Of a DNA stretch of 64,000 nucleotides, positions 1 to 10,265 are shown piece by piece (positions within the stretch are counted from its first letter, which is position 1; each line of letters opens with the position of its first letter). Made by a program: the position numbers and the translations under genes. The notes beneath the pieces are model-generated. The model was not told where the DNA came from. It did no database searches and saw nothing but the letters and a program-made list of their open reading frames with translations. Source of the DNA: Tenrec ecaudatus (Eukaryota > Chordata > Mammalia > Afrosoricida > Tenrecidae). Where the stretch lies: positions 111,922,437 to 111,986,436 of the forward strand of contig NC_134538.1 of NCBI RefSeq assembly GCF_050624435.1, given 5' to 3'.

Positions 1-581
1 GTGGATAGTCTGAAATTGGCAATTGTAATAAATGGTTTATTCTAACAGTCTATGATTAATGGCAGCCCACTGAGTGGGTGTGCATTGAGCCTGAGCGTTG
101 CATTAGCAACTCAGAGCCTTTCTACTAGTGTTTGGATGATTAATTATGCCACCTTCTGCTAAATTTTAAACAGAGAACTCTATCGGTGTGGTTCCCTTCT
201 TTCTCAAAAACCACAGGGTAGCAACAGCAGGTAATTTGTTAGCCTTATTTTGCATTCTTATACCCATATCTACAAATTACGTAGATGCTAAATAGCATGT
301 CAGGGAACTCGGAAAGGGTGCGGTAGCCTTTATGAGTAGAAGGCACTTGAGGCTGACGGTAAGCTTGACAGCAGTGACTGTCCTCTCCCCCATCGTGTCC
401 TTGGTGCATACTCAGTAGGAGATGGAATACTGATATGATCAGTAAGCTGCCTGGTGTGGGTGGGGGCAACCTAGTGTCAAGTGGAGAGTACAGCTTGGAA
501 ATATGCTTGCAGATGGGTGGAAAATGCACAGTTCCTCATTAGAATCAGCTCTAACCAAGCTTGCTTTGTGATTGCTTGCAG
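1..581 (+). other. ELAPOR2: ELAPOR2 intron, 3' part
   Basis: Intron sequence that ends in the AG acceptor at 580-581. I see no recognisable repeat or second gene. The short open frames on both strands here have no family resemblance and look like chance. Confidence 0.7.
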
Positions 582-702
582 AGAGATTACCATTTTGAAT
601 ACACGGAGTGTGACAGCAGTGGCTCCAGGTGGAGAGTTGCCATTCCGAACCCTGCAGTGGACTGCTCTGGCCTGCCCGACCCTGTGAGGGGCAAAGAATG
701 CA
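582..702 (+). CDS. ELAPOR2: ELAPOR2 internal exon A (start of the cysteine-containing N-terminal region)
   Basis: The 121 bp exon reads in frame from AGA at 582 and gives [20 protein letters not shown], then a segment ending in [10 protein letters not shown] plus one base. This is the conserved N-terminal signature of the ELAPOR/EIG121 family. It contains three cysteines (TEC, VDC, KEC). The acceptor is TTGCTTGCAG and the donor is GTATGT at 703. The last base (A) completes a Thr codon with CC from exon B, giving KECTFSC. The family encodes type I membrane proteins; ELAPOR2 is reported to act in BMP signalling and epidermal differentiation, and its paralogue ELAPOR1 in endosome-lysosome and autophagy biology. 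Upstream exons with the signal peptide are outside the window. The exact exon start could be two bases later, because the acceptor reads CAGAG. Confidence 0.93.
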
Positions 703-1612
703 GTATGTTTGCACTTTGTTGACCATTTGTTTTCCATGATTTACCGTTCATTTTTCACGATTAAGCCATTACCCCTTCGTTTTAGCCCTAGATATTAAAA
801 TTATATTGGCTCTAAATAATTAGCGGATCTTTGCCAAAGTAACCATGTAGCATTGATGTCTAGAAGGACAAGTGCTTGATGCCACCGCCCGGTGCCCTTT
901 TGTCTGCCGTTTGTCGCGAGGAAAGGGCAAGATTAAGGGAGACTATTCTTTCCAAACCCAGTTTACTCTCTTACTTGAAATCCTGGAGGGCAGACTAGCA
1001 AAATTGGCTTTTAATGAATTTCTGGGGTTTTTTTCTTTAGTCATGGAAATAACAAATATAATTTGCTTTCTTAGGGTAACCAACAGAGATTTTGTGGAAT
1101 TCTTCAATATCGTTTTAAATAGCTTGTTTTTGTCAATAAAACAGGTTCAAAGTGCATCATTATGAATTGGGAGAGAAGTAAATAGAAAAGAAGCAAATTG
1201 CCTTTTCAGTCCTTTACTATAGATGTGCTTTGAGAATATAAATGTATTATGTATAGCGTAAGAGACATGATTGGACGTCTTTGCTTATTTGTTTCCTAGA
1301 ATCTCAGGAAGTTTTAAGTCAAGGTGCTTGCCGGGAATCAGTTCTAAGAGTGGCCTGAAACTCAAAGCTAGGAATAAGGCAAAGAGTTTCTTTTCGTTTT
1401 GCTGTAATTTTCCAAACGGTATTTCTTGACATTTAGTGTCCCCTAATTAAGATACAGGTAAGCAAATTATTAAATAGATATTTTCCTCCTGATCATAGTG
1501 AGAACTTGTTGGTCTCACTGACTGGAGTAATTTTCAGTACATGTGATGGATTTACTAATAAAACTGAGGCAAGTGTTACAAGGAAAGTTGGAAAGAAAAT
1601 TCTTATTTGGGT

Positions 1613-2112
1613 TTGTTTGAGTTGCCTAGTGAAACAAATTCATAGATACTCGTGTATAAGAAAGAACTTTATATCAAAGAGAAATTGTATATTAAGAAAA
1701 CATTCCAGCTGCCCAGTCCAGATCAAGTCCATAAGTCTGATATTAGCTCCTATGTCTGATACCAGTCTATAACTTCCTCTTCAGCCTCATGCAACGCATG
1801 CAATGACACTGAATGCAGGAAGATCACAGGCCTGTGGGTGGAAAGTCTTGTGGATCCAGTGGGAGGTGGAAGCACTCAGCGCTGGCAGGGCTCTCCACGT
1901 GTCTCCTCCAGCTCCAGCACTCTGGTTCCATCAGTGTAGCTCCATCTGTCTTGTCAGCAGGAAGACCAAGCAGAGAGGATAGTTGGCCTCCAATGATCTA
2001 TGTATCTCCTTAGAGCCTCCAAATGAGGTCTTCAAGCTGCGACCTGATTGCTAGGGGTAGACTCCACCCCTTCACAAGTTGACAGGAGATTCCATAATTG
2101 CCGCATTCTTGG
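1613..2112 (+). repeat. Unclassified interspersed repeat, copy 1
   Basis: About 500 bp that aligns along its length with 63229-63712 (same strand) and with the reverse complement of 27545-28075. Shared landmarks are AAACAAATTCATAGA near the start, a central AATGCAGGAAGATCA, a run of ordered TCCACGTG and CTCCAGCTCC motifs, and a TAGACTCCACCC segment near the end. No open reading frame or terminal repeats are seen. Probably an afrotherian repeat; I cannot name the family. Confidence 0.7.
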
Positions 2113-2990
2113 TGACTGGTATTAAATGAACACAGAGAGGACTGCAGACTCCCTGCAGCCAAGTAAAGAACTCATTCTAGCAAGAAGAGCCCAAGAGGAC
2201 AGGGAGTCAATTTAGAAGTAGATCCTGCAAGACCGGGAGGCATGCACCCACGTGTGCAGAGGAAGTATCTGTTCTTGGTTTGAAGGGAAATGGAACCTAT
2301 AGAATATCTATGCATGTAGCCATGGTAAATGCACTACAGACACCTTCTTGGAGAATCTGCGTAATTTACCTGCATGTTTTACTTCCGTGGGCTCGTGCCT
2401 TCCCTTGCTTTCAAGGTTCTCATAAACAGCCTTATGCAGGTGTAGTGCATAGTCACCACGGATAACATCTCACTATGTGCTTGTCAAAGAGCCTAGGCGG
2501 CTCCAGGGCTAGGCCCTCAGTTCCAGCAGCTCCCCCGGAGGAGATCTGCTCTCATAAAGCGGACACCCTGGAAGCCCCGTGGGACAGCTCTCCTCCACAG
2601 TTTACGTGGTTGTAAGTTACAGTAGTAGAATGGAAACTGGCAAGCTCCTCCAGTCAGTTATCGCCCTTCACCTCCTGGGAGCCAGTTATCAAATGCTTGC
2701 TGGCACACTGATTCAATTGATTGGCCAAGGGTTCAAAATATGATATAAAATTGATGCCTGGAGCAGAATGATTTCTATTTGTATGTTGTGAGAGAAATCA
2801 TTTTTGCCAATCATTTGAAATAATCTTCCACAGATGATATTTTAAGCTGATAAAATCTGAAAATCCTGACTAGTAATCAAGTCATTCTTACTAATTACTT
2901 ACTTTAAAAATGATACTACTTATACCCACAATCGAGGGCTGGGAGAATAGTGGTTACTAAACAGAGGGCATTGGAGAGATGCGTATAGAG

Positions 2991-3182
2991 CAGGGGTTCT
3001 CAGCCATCCTCATGCTGCGACCCTTTCATACAGTTCCTCATGTGGTGGTGACCCCCAACCATAACATTATTTTCATTGCTACATCATCACTGTAATTTTG
3101 CTACTGTTATGTATCGGGTGACCCCTGTAAAAGGGTTGTTCAACCCCCAAAGGGGTCGTGACCGACAGGTGCAGAACCGCTG
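2991..3182 (+). mobile_element. SPIN-type non-autonomous hAT element (MITE) with 8-bp target duplication
   Basis: About 192 bp. The 5' end is CAGGGGTTCTCAGCCATCCT; the 3' end is its imperfect reverse complement, ending GCAGAACCGCTG. The interior carries SPIN landmarks: GCGACCCTTTCATACAGTTC, ACCATAACATTATTTTCATT and GGGTGACCCCTGTAAAAGGG. The flanks are GTATAGAG (2983-2990) and GTATAGAA (3183-3190), an 8-bp target duplication with one mismatch that fits the nnnTAnnn pattern of Buster-type hATs. There is no transposase; it is an internally deleted element moved in trans. Confidence 0.9.
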
Positions 3183-3979
3183 GTATAGAAGACCAAAGGT
3201 ATAAATCTGACTTGAACTTTTATAATATCCTTGTCAGTTGATCCCCCCACTAATGCATACTAGCTCTGATCTAGTTTTCCACATTTTCTGTATTTTTGTT
3301 TTTGTTTGTTTATATAAGGGTAATCTCAGAGGCGTTATGTCATTTCGGGTCACCCTCATGAAGTTGTGTTATGTGTTTTTCTGTGTTTCGGAATCTGAAA
3401 CCCAGGACTGATGAACCTGTAAGGACACTAAGTGGAATGTGGGTCTCGGGGTGCTAGGGAGGGTACAGTGGTGGATAAAAGGAAGATGATGTCAACGAGT
3501 TCAGGAAGATATAGAATGCTTAGAAACGGATTGTGGTAACAAATGTACAATTCTGCTTGACTCGATTGAACTATGGAATGATATGACATATCCATCAACT
3601 CTCAGTAACAAATTAAAAAAAACCAATACTACTAACCGGTAGTCTGGTTTTATGTGATGGCTAAGGCTTTTTTTTTTAGGGAGGGTTTATTTTGGCCTTT
3701 TGTCTGAGACCTGAATTTTCCAGTTTCCACATACAACATACTCATATCTGCTTTGGAAGCTCTTAGCTTAGGTTCAGTAAGTGGCTTTTTCTTTGGATGG
3801 TGAAGTGCAAGTAATTTAAAAAATCTCCAATAAGTTAGTAGATATAAGTAACTTAGAAGAATGTTTAATTCACAAGATAAGCATGGTTCTTAATACACTA
3901 GTCGTTACTAGACTTTGACTATAAGCAGTGGTGGTAATAATGGAATTTTACTTCAGTGGCTTAGTTTTTCTGCCGGCAG

Positions 3980-4061
3980 AGCCATTACTTTGAGGACTAA
4001 GGTGCATTGGATCAAAGTTGTTATATTTTCAATTGCTTCCTATGTATATGAATTCACACAG
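3980..4061 (+). mobile_element. RTE (BovB-like) LINE fragment, left part
   Basis: CTTTGAGGACTAAGGTGCAT and the following sequence match the 3' ORF region of the afrotherian RTE, as at 17570-17620 and (reversed) 9720-9765. It is interrupted by the SPIN element at 4062. RTE sequence resumes at 4151, but from a point some hundreds of bases further along the element. Confidence 0.75.
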
Positions 4062-4150
4062 CAGTGGTTCTCAACCTTACTCATGGGCAACCCCTGTTTT
4101 GGGGTCATTCGACCCCAAAGGGGTCATGACCCATAGGTTGAGAACCACTG
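4062..4150 (+). mobile_element. Short SPIN element nested within RTE sequence
   Basis: About 89 bp with near-perfect inverted ends: CAGTGGTTCTCAACCTT at the left and AGGTTGAGAACCACTG at the right. The interior is the 3' SPIN segment (CGACCCCAAAGGGGTCATGA). The flanks TCACACAG and CCATATGG do not form a convincing duplication. The surrounding RTE has lost sequence at this point, so a deletion may have removed one target copy. Confidence 0.85.
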
Positions 4151-4355
4151 CCATATGGTAAAATAGCGAGGCAGCAAAAGAGAGACCCTCAATAGAATGG
4201 ACTGACACAGTGGCTGCAACAATGGGTCAAGCATAGGAACAATGGTGAGGCTGGCGCGGGACTAGGTGATGTTGCATTCCTTTGTATATAAGGTGGCTGA
4301 GCCAGAGCTGACTAGCTGATCCCCAACAGCAACAATAACCCTTCCCTGTGCTTTG
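4151..4355 (+). mobile_element. RTE (BovB-like) LINE 3' end, right part
   Basis: Resembles the last ~200 bp of the afrotherian RTE: GACCCTCAATAGAATGGACT, ACACAGTGGCTGCAACAATG, and an AACAGCAACAATAACC tail like the (AAC)n tails of other copies (8695-8712, 59522-59537). Confidence 0.8.
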
Positions 4356-5187
4356 ACTGAGATCATATCAAAAGGCAGTTTGGGCATCCTCAAGGGACTG
4401 AAATCCTGTTCCTTTCCAATGTTCTTTGAGTTTTTAGGAACAAAAAGAAGTTGGAAAGGGTTTTATAGTAGGTGGGGTAAGGTTTCCCAACATTTTCATA
4501 GGGCAGCCCTGCTACCCTCAAAGAATGAGTAGTGAGAGGCGTAACAGAGGTGCAGAATTTAGCCAGGAATGTGAAGTTGAGAAAGATTTTATTGAGGCAG
4601 GGAAAGAATTACCAGGAGGGAAGGGAGAGCAGAAGAAGGGATGGAAGCATCTAGAGCCCCTGGGTGTGTTCCACGACCCAATGAATCAGGTCAGGGAAGT
4701 CGCGCCCGGTGCTAGGGTGGCAGGATATAGATATGCTATGAGCTTAAAGGCACGTGGGCCGGTCAGGGGAAGGGAGGTCCTTTGTGCTGCGGTTGCAAGT
4801 TTCGGGTCAGGAGATGACCTGTCAGTAAATCATCTTGTTCTCAGCAAACTTGCTTCCGGGACCCTAGGGAGAGGGGGCTGTGTTCTGCCCGGGAAGGTAA
4901 GCTTTGTGAAAGGCTGGAGGCAGCTGCCTTGAAGTTCAGCGGTCATTTGTCTTCCAGGCTGGTGCGAGGGGCACCTGGTCCAGACCCGGCCCAGACAAAT
5001 AAGGTGTAGTATCATGATGAAAAAAAATTCTCTTCTTAAACCAGGGTGCAACTTCTCTGGCATTTTTCTCACCAAAGGCAATTTTCCATTCCTTTCAGAC
5101 TCATTAATAAGCTCCCATGGTCGCTTGTGTCTTTGAGAAACTGTACTAAGACTCCCTTTGGAGTCCCCCAAAGAGTTGCCATAACCT

Positions 5188-5265
5188 TTTATTAAAAAAA
5201 TCATTTTATTGGGGGCTTGTCCAATTCTTATCACATTCTGTACATACATTCATTATGTCATGTGC
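5188..5265 (-). mobile_element. L1 3' end, severely 5'-truncated
   Basis: AAAAATCATTTTATTGGGGG followed by CTTGTCCAATTCTTATCACA is the reverse complement of the terminal bases shared by all the young L1 copies here (…AATAAAATGATTTAAAAA). Only the last ~80 bp remain. Confidence 0.75.
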
Positions 5266-5278
5266 TTTTTTATTATAT

Positions 5279-5383
5279 CTTTTAAAAATCATTTTATTGG
5301 AGGCTTATATAACGCATCACAATCCATATATACATTACTGTATAAAGCACATTTGTACATTTGTTAGGCTCATCATTCTCACC
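5279..5383 (-). mobile_element. Second L1 3' end next to the first
   Basis: TTTAAAAATCATTTTATTGG starts a second copy of the L1 tail, with ATCACAATCCATATATACAT and AAAGCACATTTGTACATTTG as in 15290-15340 and 46480-46525. It lies directly beside the copy at 5188, so two independent truncated insertions hit the same site. Confidence 0.75.
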
Positions 5384-5570
5384 CTTCTTACCAAACATGA
5401 TGTCCTTCTCCAGGGACTGGTCTCTCCTGAGGATACGTCCCAAGTGTGTCAGAGGAAGTCTTGCCATCCTTGCCTCTAAGGAGCACTCTGGCCTTACTTC
5501 ATCCAATATAGATCTGTGTGTCTTTTAACTTTCAATATTCTTCAGTCACCATTCAAAAATCATCCACCAG
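5384..5570 (-). mobile_element. RTE (BovB-like) LINE 3' ORF fragment, antisense
   Basis: Reverse complement of the RTE 3' ORF region: AACATGATGTCCTTCTCCAG, TTGCCATCCTTGCCTCTAAG and GAGCACTCTGGCC are colinear with 9487-9570 on the same strand. Confidence 0.75.
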
Positions 5571-5589
5571 TCAACCATTTGTCTGTCTC

Positions 5590-5815
5590 TACCACTTGTC
5601 TCCATAATCCACCACTTGTCTGCCAATTTGTCCTACTGCGGTGGCTTGCTGTGATGCTGGAAGCAATGTCACTGGTATTTCCAATGGTAGCAGGGGCACC
5701 CAAAGGGAACGGGCTTCAGCGGAGCTTCCAGACGAAGAACAGACAATGAAGAAGGTCGCGGCCCCCACTTTGGAGGAGGAAACCACTGAAAACCTTATGC
5801 ATGGTTTTGAAGCAT
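5590..5815 (+). mobile_element. RTE 5' UTR fragment
   Basis: CCACTTGTCTGCCAATTTGT, GGTGGCTTGCTGTGATGCTG and GTATTTCCAATGGTAGCAGG match the 5' region of the longer RTE copy at 22510-22620 and the copy at 8140-8200. It ends where the antisense AfroSINE begins. Confidence 0.7.
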
Positions 5816-5819
5816 TACT

Positions 5820-5995
5820 TTCTAGTCCGCTCTTACTCATACTGACCCGACTGGCCAGGCTAGAGTTTCCCCTTAAGGTTTCAAAGGCTGTAAATCTTTA
5901 TGGACCCACATTGCTGTAGCTTCCTCCCAATATACTGAGCTGTTGCTTAGTAGGCAACTACTTTAACTACTCCACCACCAGGACACTCCGTGAGG
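5820..5995 (-). mobile_element. AfroSINE, antisense
   Basis: Reverse-oriented tRNA-derived SINE. The body reads GGTTTCAAAGGCTGTAAATC (reverse of the conserved GATTTACAGCCT-type segment), and the tRNA-related head ends at CTCCACCACCAGGAC. Confidence 0.7.
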
Positions 5996-6233
5996 CACAC
6001 GTGTTTCTAAAATCAGCCTTTCACACTTTGGAGTTACTGGACATTCTTAGACCATGCACAATCATGTGGAGTTTCCTGAATGGTGAGCCTTTTCTCCATC
6101 TTCTGTGCCATAATTTTTGTCCCTCTCTCTAGGAAGGGCCCTTTTCTTCTAAACTAAATTTTAGAACTAAAGGCTTGGCTACCTCTGGCGTAGAAGCAGG
6201 GCAAGAATTCTTGACTTATATTCAGATAATGAA

Positions 6234-6440
6234 GTCTTTGTGGTGTAATGGTTACCCATTGGGTGGTTTGCATGGTTGGCAGTTCAAAACCACCAGCAGA
6301 TCTGCGGGAGAAAGACTGGACTTTCTACTCCCATAAACAGTTACAGTCTTGGAAACAACCCCCAACCCAAAGCTGGTCTGTCCCAGCTTTGCTTTGTTGG
6401 CCTTAACTGAACCAAGGTGGGCCAGATCCCAACCCTGAGA
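6234..6440 (+). mobile_element. AfroSINE
   Basis: tRNA-like head TTGTGGTGTAATGGTTACCC, then GTTCAAAACCACCAGCAGAT (B-box region), CTGCGGGAGAAAGACTGGAC and CAGTTACAGTCTTGGAAAC. This is the canonical order of the afrotherian SINE. The 3' part is diverged. Confidence 0.85.
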
Positions 6441-8039
6441 TAATGGGTGTATTACTTTTTTATTTCTCATACGGGATATAGGACAGTAATGTGGCTTTAG
6501 TCAGGTGGCATTTTTACATATGTGTGTTTATATTCTACCCTTTGAATAAGCATCTAACATATGATTTGCTTTAATAGAAAAATACTGTGTTGACTATTTG
6601 TCCTGAATACAGATTTCTTTCTTTCTTGTTTATCTCAGATCTTGTTATGTCCCATACTTTACTGGACTCTAAGAAGTAAGCAGACAAAATGGCAGTGGTG
6701 CCAGCAGATTTTGGTTCCCATTTGTAAGTGAGGGAAGAAAGAGAATTCTCAGGGAAGGAGAAGTACGTGTGAGTTTTGTGATAGAACTTAAAATCATCCG
6801 CTTTCTTAGCTGATCGCTCTCCCAAGTGTAGGCTTTCCCTAAGAGTCACTGGTCGGTTTTAGTTGTAATGAGAGTTGGTGTTAGTATTTCAGCAAGTGCA
6901 GAATGCAGAAATGGGCAAATTGACTGTGGTGTGGAATGTCCATTGTTTGTTGTAATCAGAGCCTGTGTTCTGTAGATGGCTAATCTCCCGAAATTTTTGT
7001 AAACAAAAATTGCACTACGAATTTCTGTGGTGCAATACCAGAAGGTTTGGAAATGGTGACTGTTTCATCCCTTCCATTGAGGGATAGAGTATACATTGTC
7101 ATAATCACGCCTCTGGGAAACTTAATAAGCCTAACTTTTATAGAACATTAACTGCATGCTAAATTCTTTGAAGCATTTTGTTTTACCCAGAGTTTCTCAA
7201 ATGTGCTTGATTGTAGGATTCTTAATAATGTGCCTTAGGAGTTCATGGTTAATTTTCTGAAAAATGTAATTTTTGGAAGCACAGATTAATACATACATGC
7301 CTGACTAATTCAGTGCATTTTTGTATGGCGTGACTTATATGATTTAATTATCTTCCTATATTTTCTTTGCTCTATGAGGTTTGATCCCAGAGTTATTGCA
7401 TCACTGTCCAATTGAAGATCTACAGTAAGTGGTCAGGTGTAACACACAACTGGGCTTAAGCTGCAGTTCTGCCATTGACTTGTATGTCCTTGGGGAAAAT
7501 ATTATTCCTAAGATATTTATTGAGCTTTAATTCATTCATTGAACAAACGTCTATTATTTCCTACATGCTTGTTACAAAGGAATCTAAAATGAAATGATTC
7601 CTATGTTCCAGGACCTTTTATTCTAAGATGAAAGAACATGGGTAAATCAAGCAGGGGCAAAGTGTTTGATAAATGTTAAAACCTTGAGTGAAGTCACCAA
7701 GGTGAGAGGCATTAATTCTGTTTAGAGGGAAGCAAAAGCACCTCACAGAGGAGCAGATACAAGCTGAATTTTCAGACCCTTCAGTTGCCAAGTGCATGAC
7801 CTTGGAAAATTAGCTGAGTTCTGGCAGGTCCAAGTGCAAATTGTCATGACTGAGCGCGGCAGCAGGGCTGAAACAATCCACTTTATGTGTTATCCATGTT
7901 AATTCTCTGAGGACATCTAGGCAAACATTGAAGGAAGAAGCTCTTTAATTCAAGGATGCTAAGTGACATTCTGAGCAGAGGAAATGGGAGAAAATGCAGA
8001 GAAGAGCAACACTGAATTTCCCTGGGTGTTCTACAGTAG

Positions 8040-8712
8040 CTGAGTGGTTTTCAGGGACTATTCCTGATGGGCCACAGATTGTAGCAAGCCCCGTCGGCTC
8101 TCTTGACTTTGACCTGGATAGAGGTTGTCAGTTTGGCTTAGGTGTTGCCGTGATTCTGAAGGCCATGTCACTGGTATTTCAAATACACCAGTCACACAAA
8201 GTGAATCGGTTTCAGTGGAGCGGCACAAGACCTCTTTAAAGTGTTGAACTGAGGTACACTTGATCCAAGCCATGGTGTTTTAATAGCCTCATATGCATGT
8301 GAAGGTTGGACATTGAATAAAGGAGACCGAAGGGAAAAATCAATGCATTTGAAGGAGGGTGGTGCCGAACACGGAAGTGCCAAGGACTGTCAGAAGAACA
8401 AACCGCTCTGTCTCGGAAGACGGACAGCCAGAACACTCCTTACAGAACACTCCTTAGGCAAAAATGGCGAGACCTTGTCTCACGTCCTTTGGGCATGGTA
8501 TCAGGAGAGAGCAGTCCCTGGAGAGGGGCGTCATGCTTGGTAAAGTGGAGGGGCAGCAGAAAAGAGGAAGGACTGACTCAGTCGCTGCACAGCGGGCTCA
8601 ATCACAGGAACGATTGTAAGGACGACGCAGGACAGGGCAGCGTTCCCTCTGTTGTTCAGAGGGTTGGTATGAGTGGGATCTCATTTGATGGCACCTAACA
8701 ACAACAACAACC
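8040..8712 (+). mobile_element. Internally deleted RTE LINE (5' UTR joined to 3' end)
   Basis: 8060-8235 matches the RTE 5' region (CACTGGTATTTCAAATACAC, then AGTGGAGCGGC). At CACAAGACCTCTTTAAAGTG it jumps directly to the 3' ORF region and continues to the 3' end: TTGGACATTGAATAAAGGAG, GGAGAGGGGCGTCATGCTTG, then a (CAA)n tail at 8697-8712. Most of the ORF is missing. Either a one-off deletion or a member of a non-autonomous RTE-driven family. Confidence 0.8.
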
Positions 8713-8804
8713 ATATGAGCAACAGCCACAATAGCAGCAGAGGTTGAGGGAGTTAAAGACAGATGTATATTCTATAGCATCTGAATTTTAAGTACCTAAT
8801 ACTA

Positions 8805-9010
8805 TATTACCTGACAGCCATTGAGTCAATTTTGACTCACAGTGGCCCTGTAGGACACAGTAGAATGACCCCTTTGGGGTTTCAGACCGTAAACCTTTAC
8901 AAGAGCAGAAAGCCTCATCGTTCCCCTGCAGAGCAGCTGAAGTGTTTAAACTGTGGACCTTCCAGGTATCTTCTCAGTACATAATCTGATATGCCATCAA
9001 AGCTCCTCAG
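8805..9010 (-). mobile_element. AfroSINE, antisense
   Basis: CATTGAGTCAATTTTGACTC, AGTGGCCCTGTAGGACACAG and GGTTTCAGACCGTAAACC are the reversed 3' body of the SINE. The head is toward 9000. Confidence 0.8.
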
Positions 9011-9017
9011 GTCCCTG

Positions 9018-9172
9018 TTGGGTAAGAGGGGGACTGCTAAAATAGGGTTGGTAGTTCAAATCCACCATCTTCTTTGTAGGAAAAATATGAGGTTATCTAC
9101 TTCTGTACAAATTAACAATTGCAGAAAACCTATAAAGGGTCACTGAGTTAGAACAGGTTTGATGGCAGGGGG
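9018..9172 (+). mobile_element. AfroSINE, diverged
   Basis: GGTTGGTAGTTCAAATCCAC (B-box region), TCTACTTCTGTACAAATTAA and AGGGTCACTGAGTTAGAACA are in canonical order. It lies tail-out beside the opposite-strand copy at 8805-9010. Confidence 0.65.
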
Positions 9173-9344
9173 TTTGATTTTAAAATGATAAATTAATATG
9201 GTATTAAAATATTATTTTGATTCCAAATTATATTATTAATCGTCAATTTTATTTATTATACAACATACAACTTTAAAATGTATCTTTACATTTTAAAGGC
9301 ACGAACTCACATTTTTCTAACTAATCGTCACCGCCACTGTATGA

Positions 9345-9765
9345 AGGTGTTAGGTGGTGTCCAGTCAGTCTGACCCAGAGCGACTCTGTGTGTACAATTG
9401 TTATGTGTGAGCCCAGTCTTATAGCCACTGTGTCCGTCTGTCTAATTGAGGACCTTCCCATTTTTCATGACCTTCCAGTTTACCAGGCATGATGTCCTTT
9501 TCCTCTCCTGATAACGTATCCCAAGTATGAGAGACTAAGTCTCAACATCCTTGCCTCTAAGGAGCATTCTGACTATACTTCTTCCAAGACAGATTTGTTT
9601 GGCAGTCCATTAATACTTTCAACATTTTTTCCAGCACCATAATTCAAATGCATTTATTCTTCTCTCATTTTCCTTTTTCAGGGTTCAACTTTCAGATGCA
9701 TCTGAGGCTGTTGGAAACACCAAGGCTTGGGCCAGGTGCACCTAAGTCCTTGAAGTGATATCCTT
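9345..9765 (-). mobile_element. RTE (BovB-like) LINE 3' end, antisense
   Basis: Reverse complement of the RTE 3' end and 3' ORF, colinear with 8250-8712 and 17570-18010: GTGTTAGGTGGTGTCCAGTC (3' terminus), CAGGCATGATGTCCTTTTCC, AGACAGATTTGTTTGGCAGT, then AGATGCATCTGAGGCTGTTG and GGCCAGGTGCACCTAAGTCC. Confidence 0.8.
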
Positions 9766-9767
9766 GC

Positions 9768-9910
9768 CCTTCAATACTATTATCTGCCTTTATTTGAATA
9801 GAAGAGGGAAGGGAAGTAAACTGGATATTTCCCAAGGTCAAAAGATAGATTAGAGACAGAAGCAAGATTGTAACCTGGAAATCTAGCTTCTTGGTCCATG
9901 TTCTTGAAAA
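9768..9910 (-). repeat. MIR-like ancient SINE, antisense
   Basis: TTTCCCAAGGTCAAAAGATA and AAGATTGTAACCTGGAAATC follow the pattern of the reversed MIR core (gaggtcacacagctag…). Strongly decayed. Confidence 0.4.
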
Positions 9911-10102
9911 CAAAAATGAAAGGAAGCAAACAACAGAAAGGTAGTTGCCGTAGAGCTGATTCTGATTGATGGTGATTCCAGGCATGCCCAGTTAGAGCTG
10001 GGCTCCGTAGCGCCTTTAAGGACTATTTTCTCAGATCATCAGTTTTAACCTTCATAGCATATATGTCTTTACGCTATACTACAGCGTGTTCTCAACAAAA
10101 GG

Positions 10103-10265
10103 ATCCCTGCTGGTGCAGTGTACTAAGCATTAAGTGGTTCAAATCCACTACTCCTTAGTGGTAAAAGAGGTAAGGCAGTCTGCTTCCCTAAGATTGACAG
10201 CCTTTGGAACCCTAGCGGGTAATTCTACTCTGTCTAGTATAGTGGCTGTGGCTTGAAATTACCTC
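10103..10265 (+). mobile_element. AfroSINE
   Basis: GATCCCTGCTGGTGCAGTGT head, AGTGGTTCAAATCCACTACT (B-box region), GGCAGTCTGCTTCCCTAAGA and GACAGCCTTTGGAACCCTAG. The 'gcagtctgcttc' body marks a different AfroSINE subtype from the 'ctttctactcc' copies at 6234 and 41496. Confidence 0.75.

Noticed and set aside
6234-6360. AfroSINE heads as functional tRNA genes
   Set aside because: They resemble tRNA only in the B-box-like region, cannot form the full cloverleaf as read, and are followed by the SINE body.
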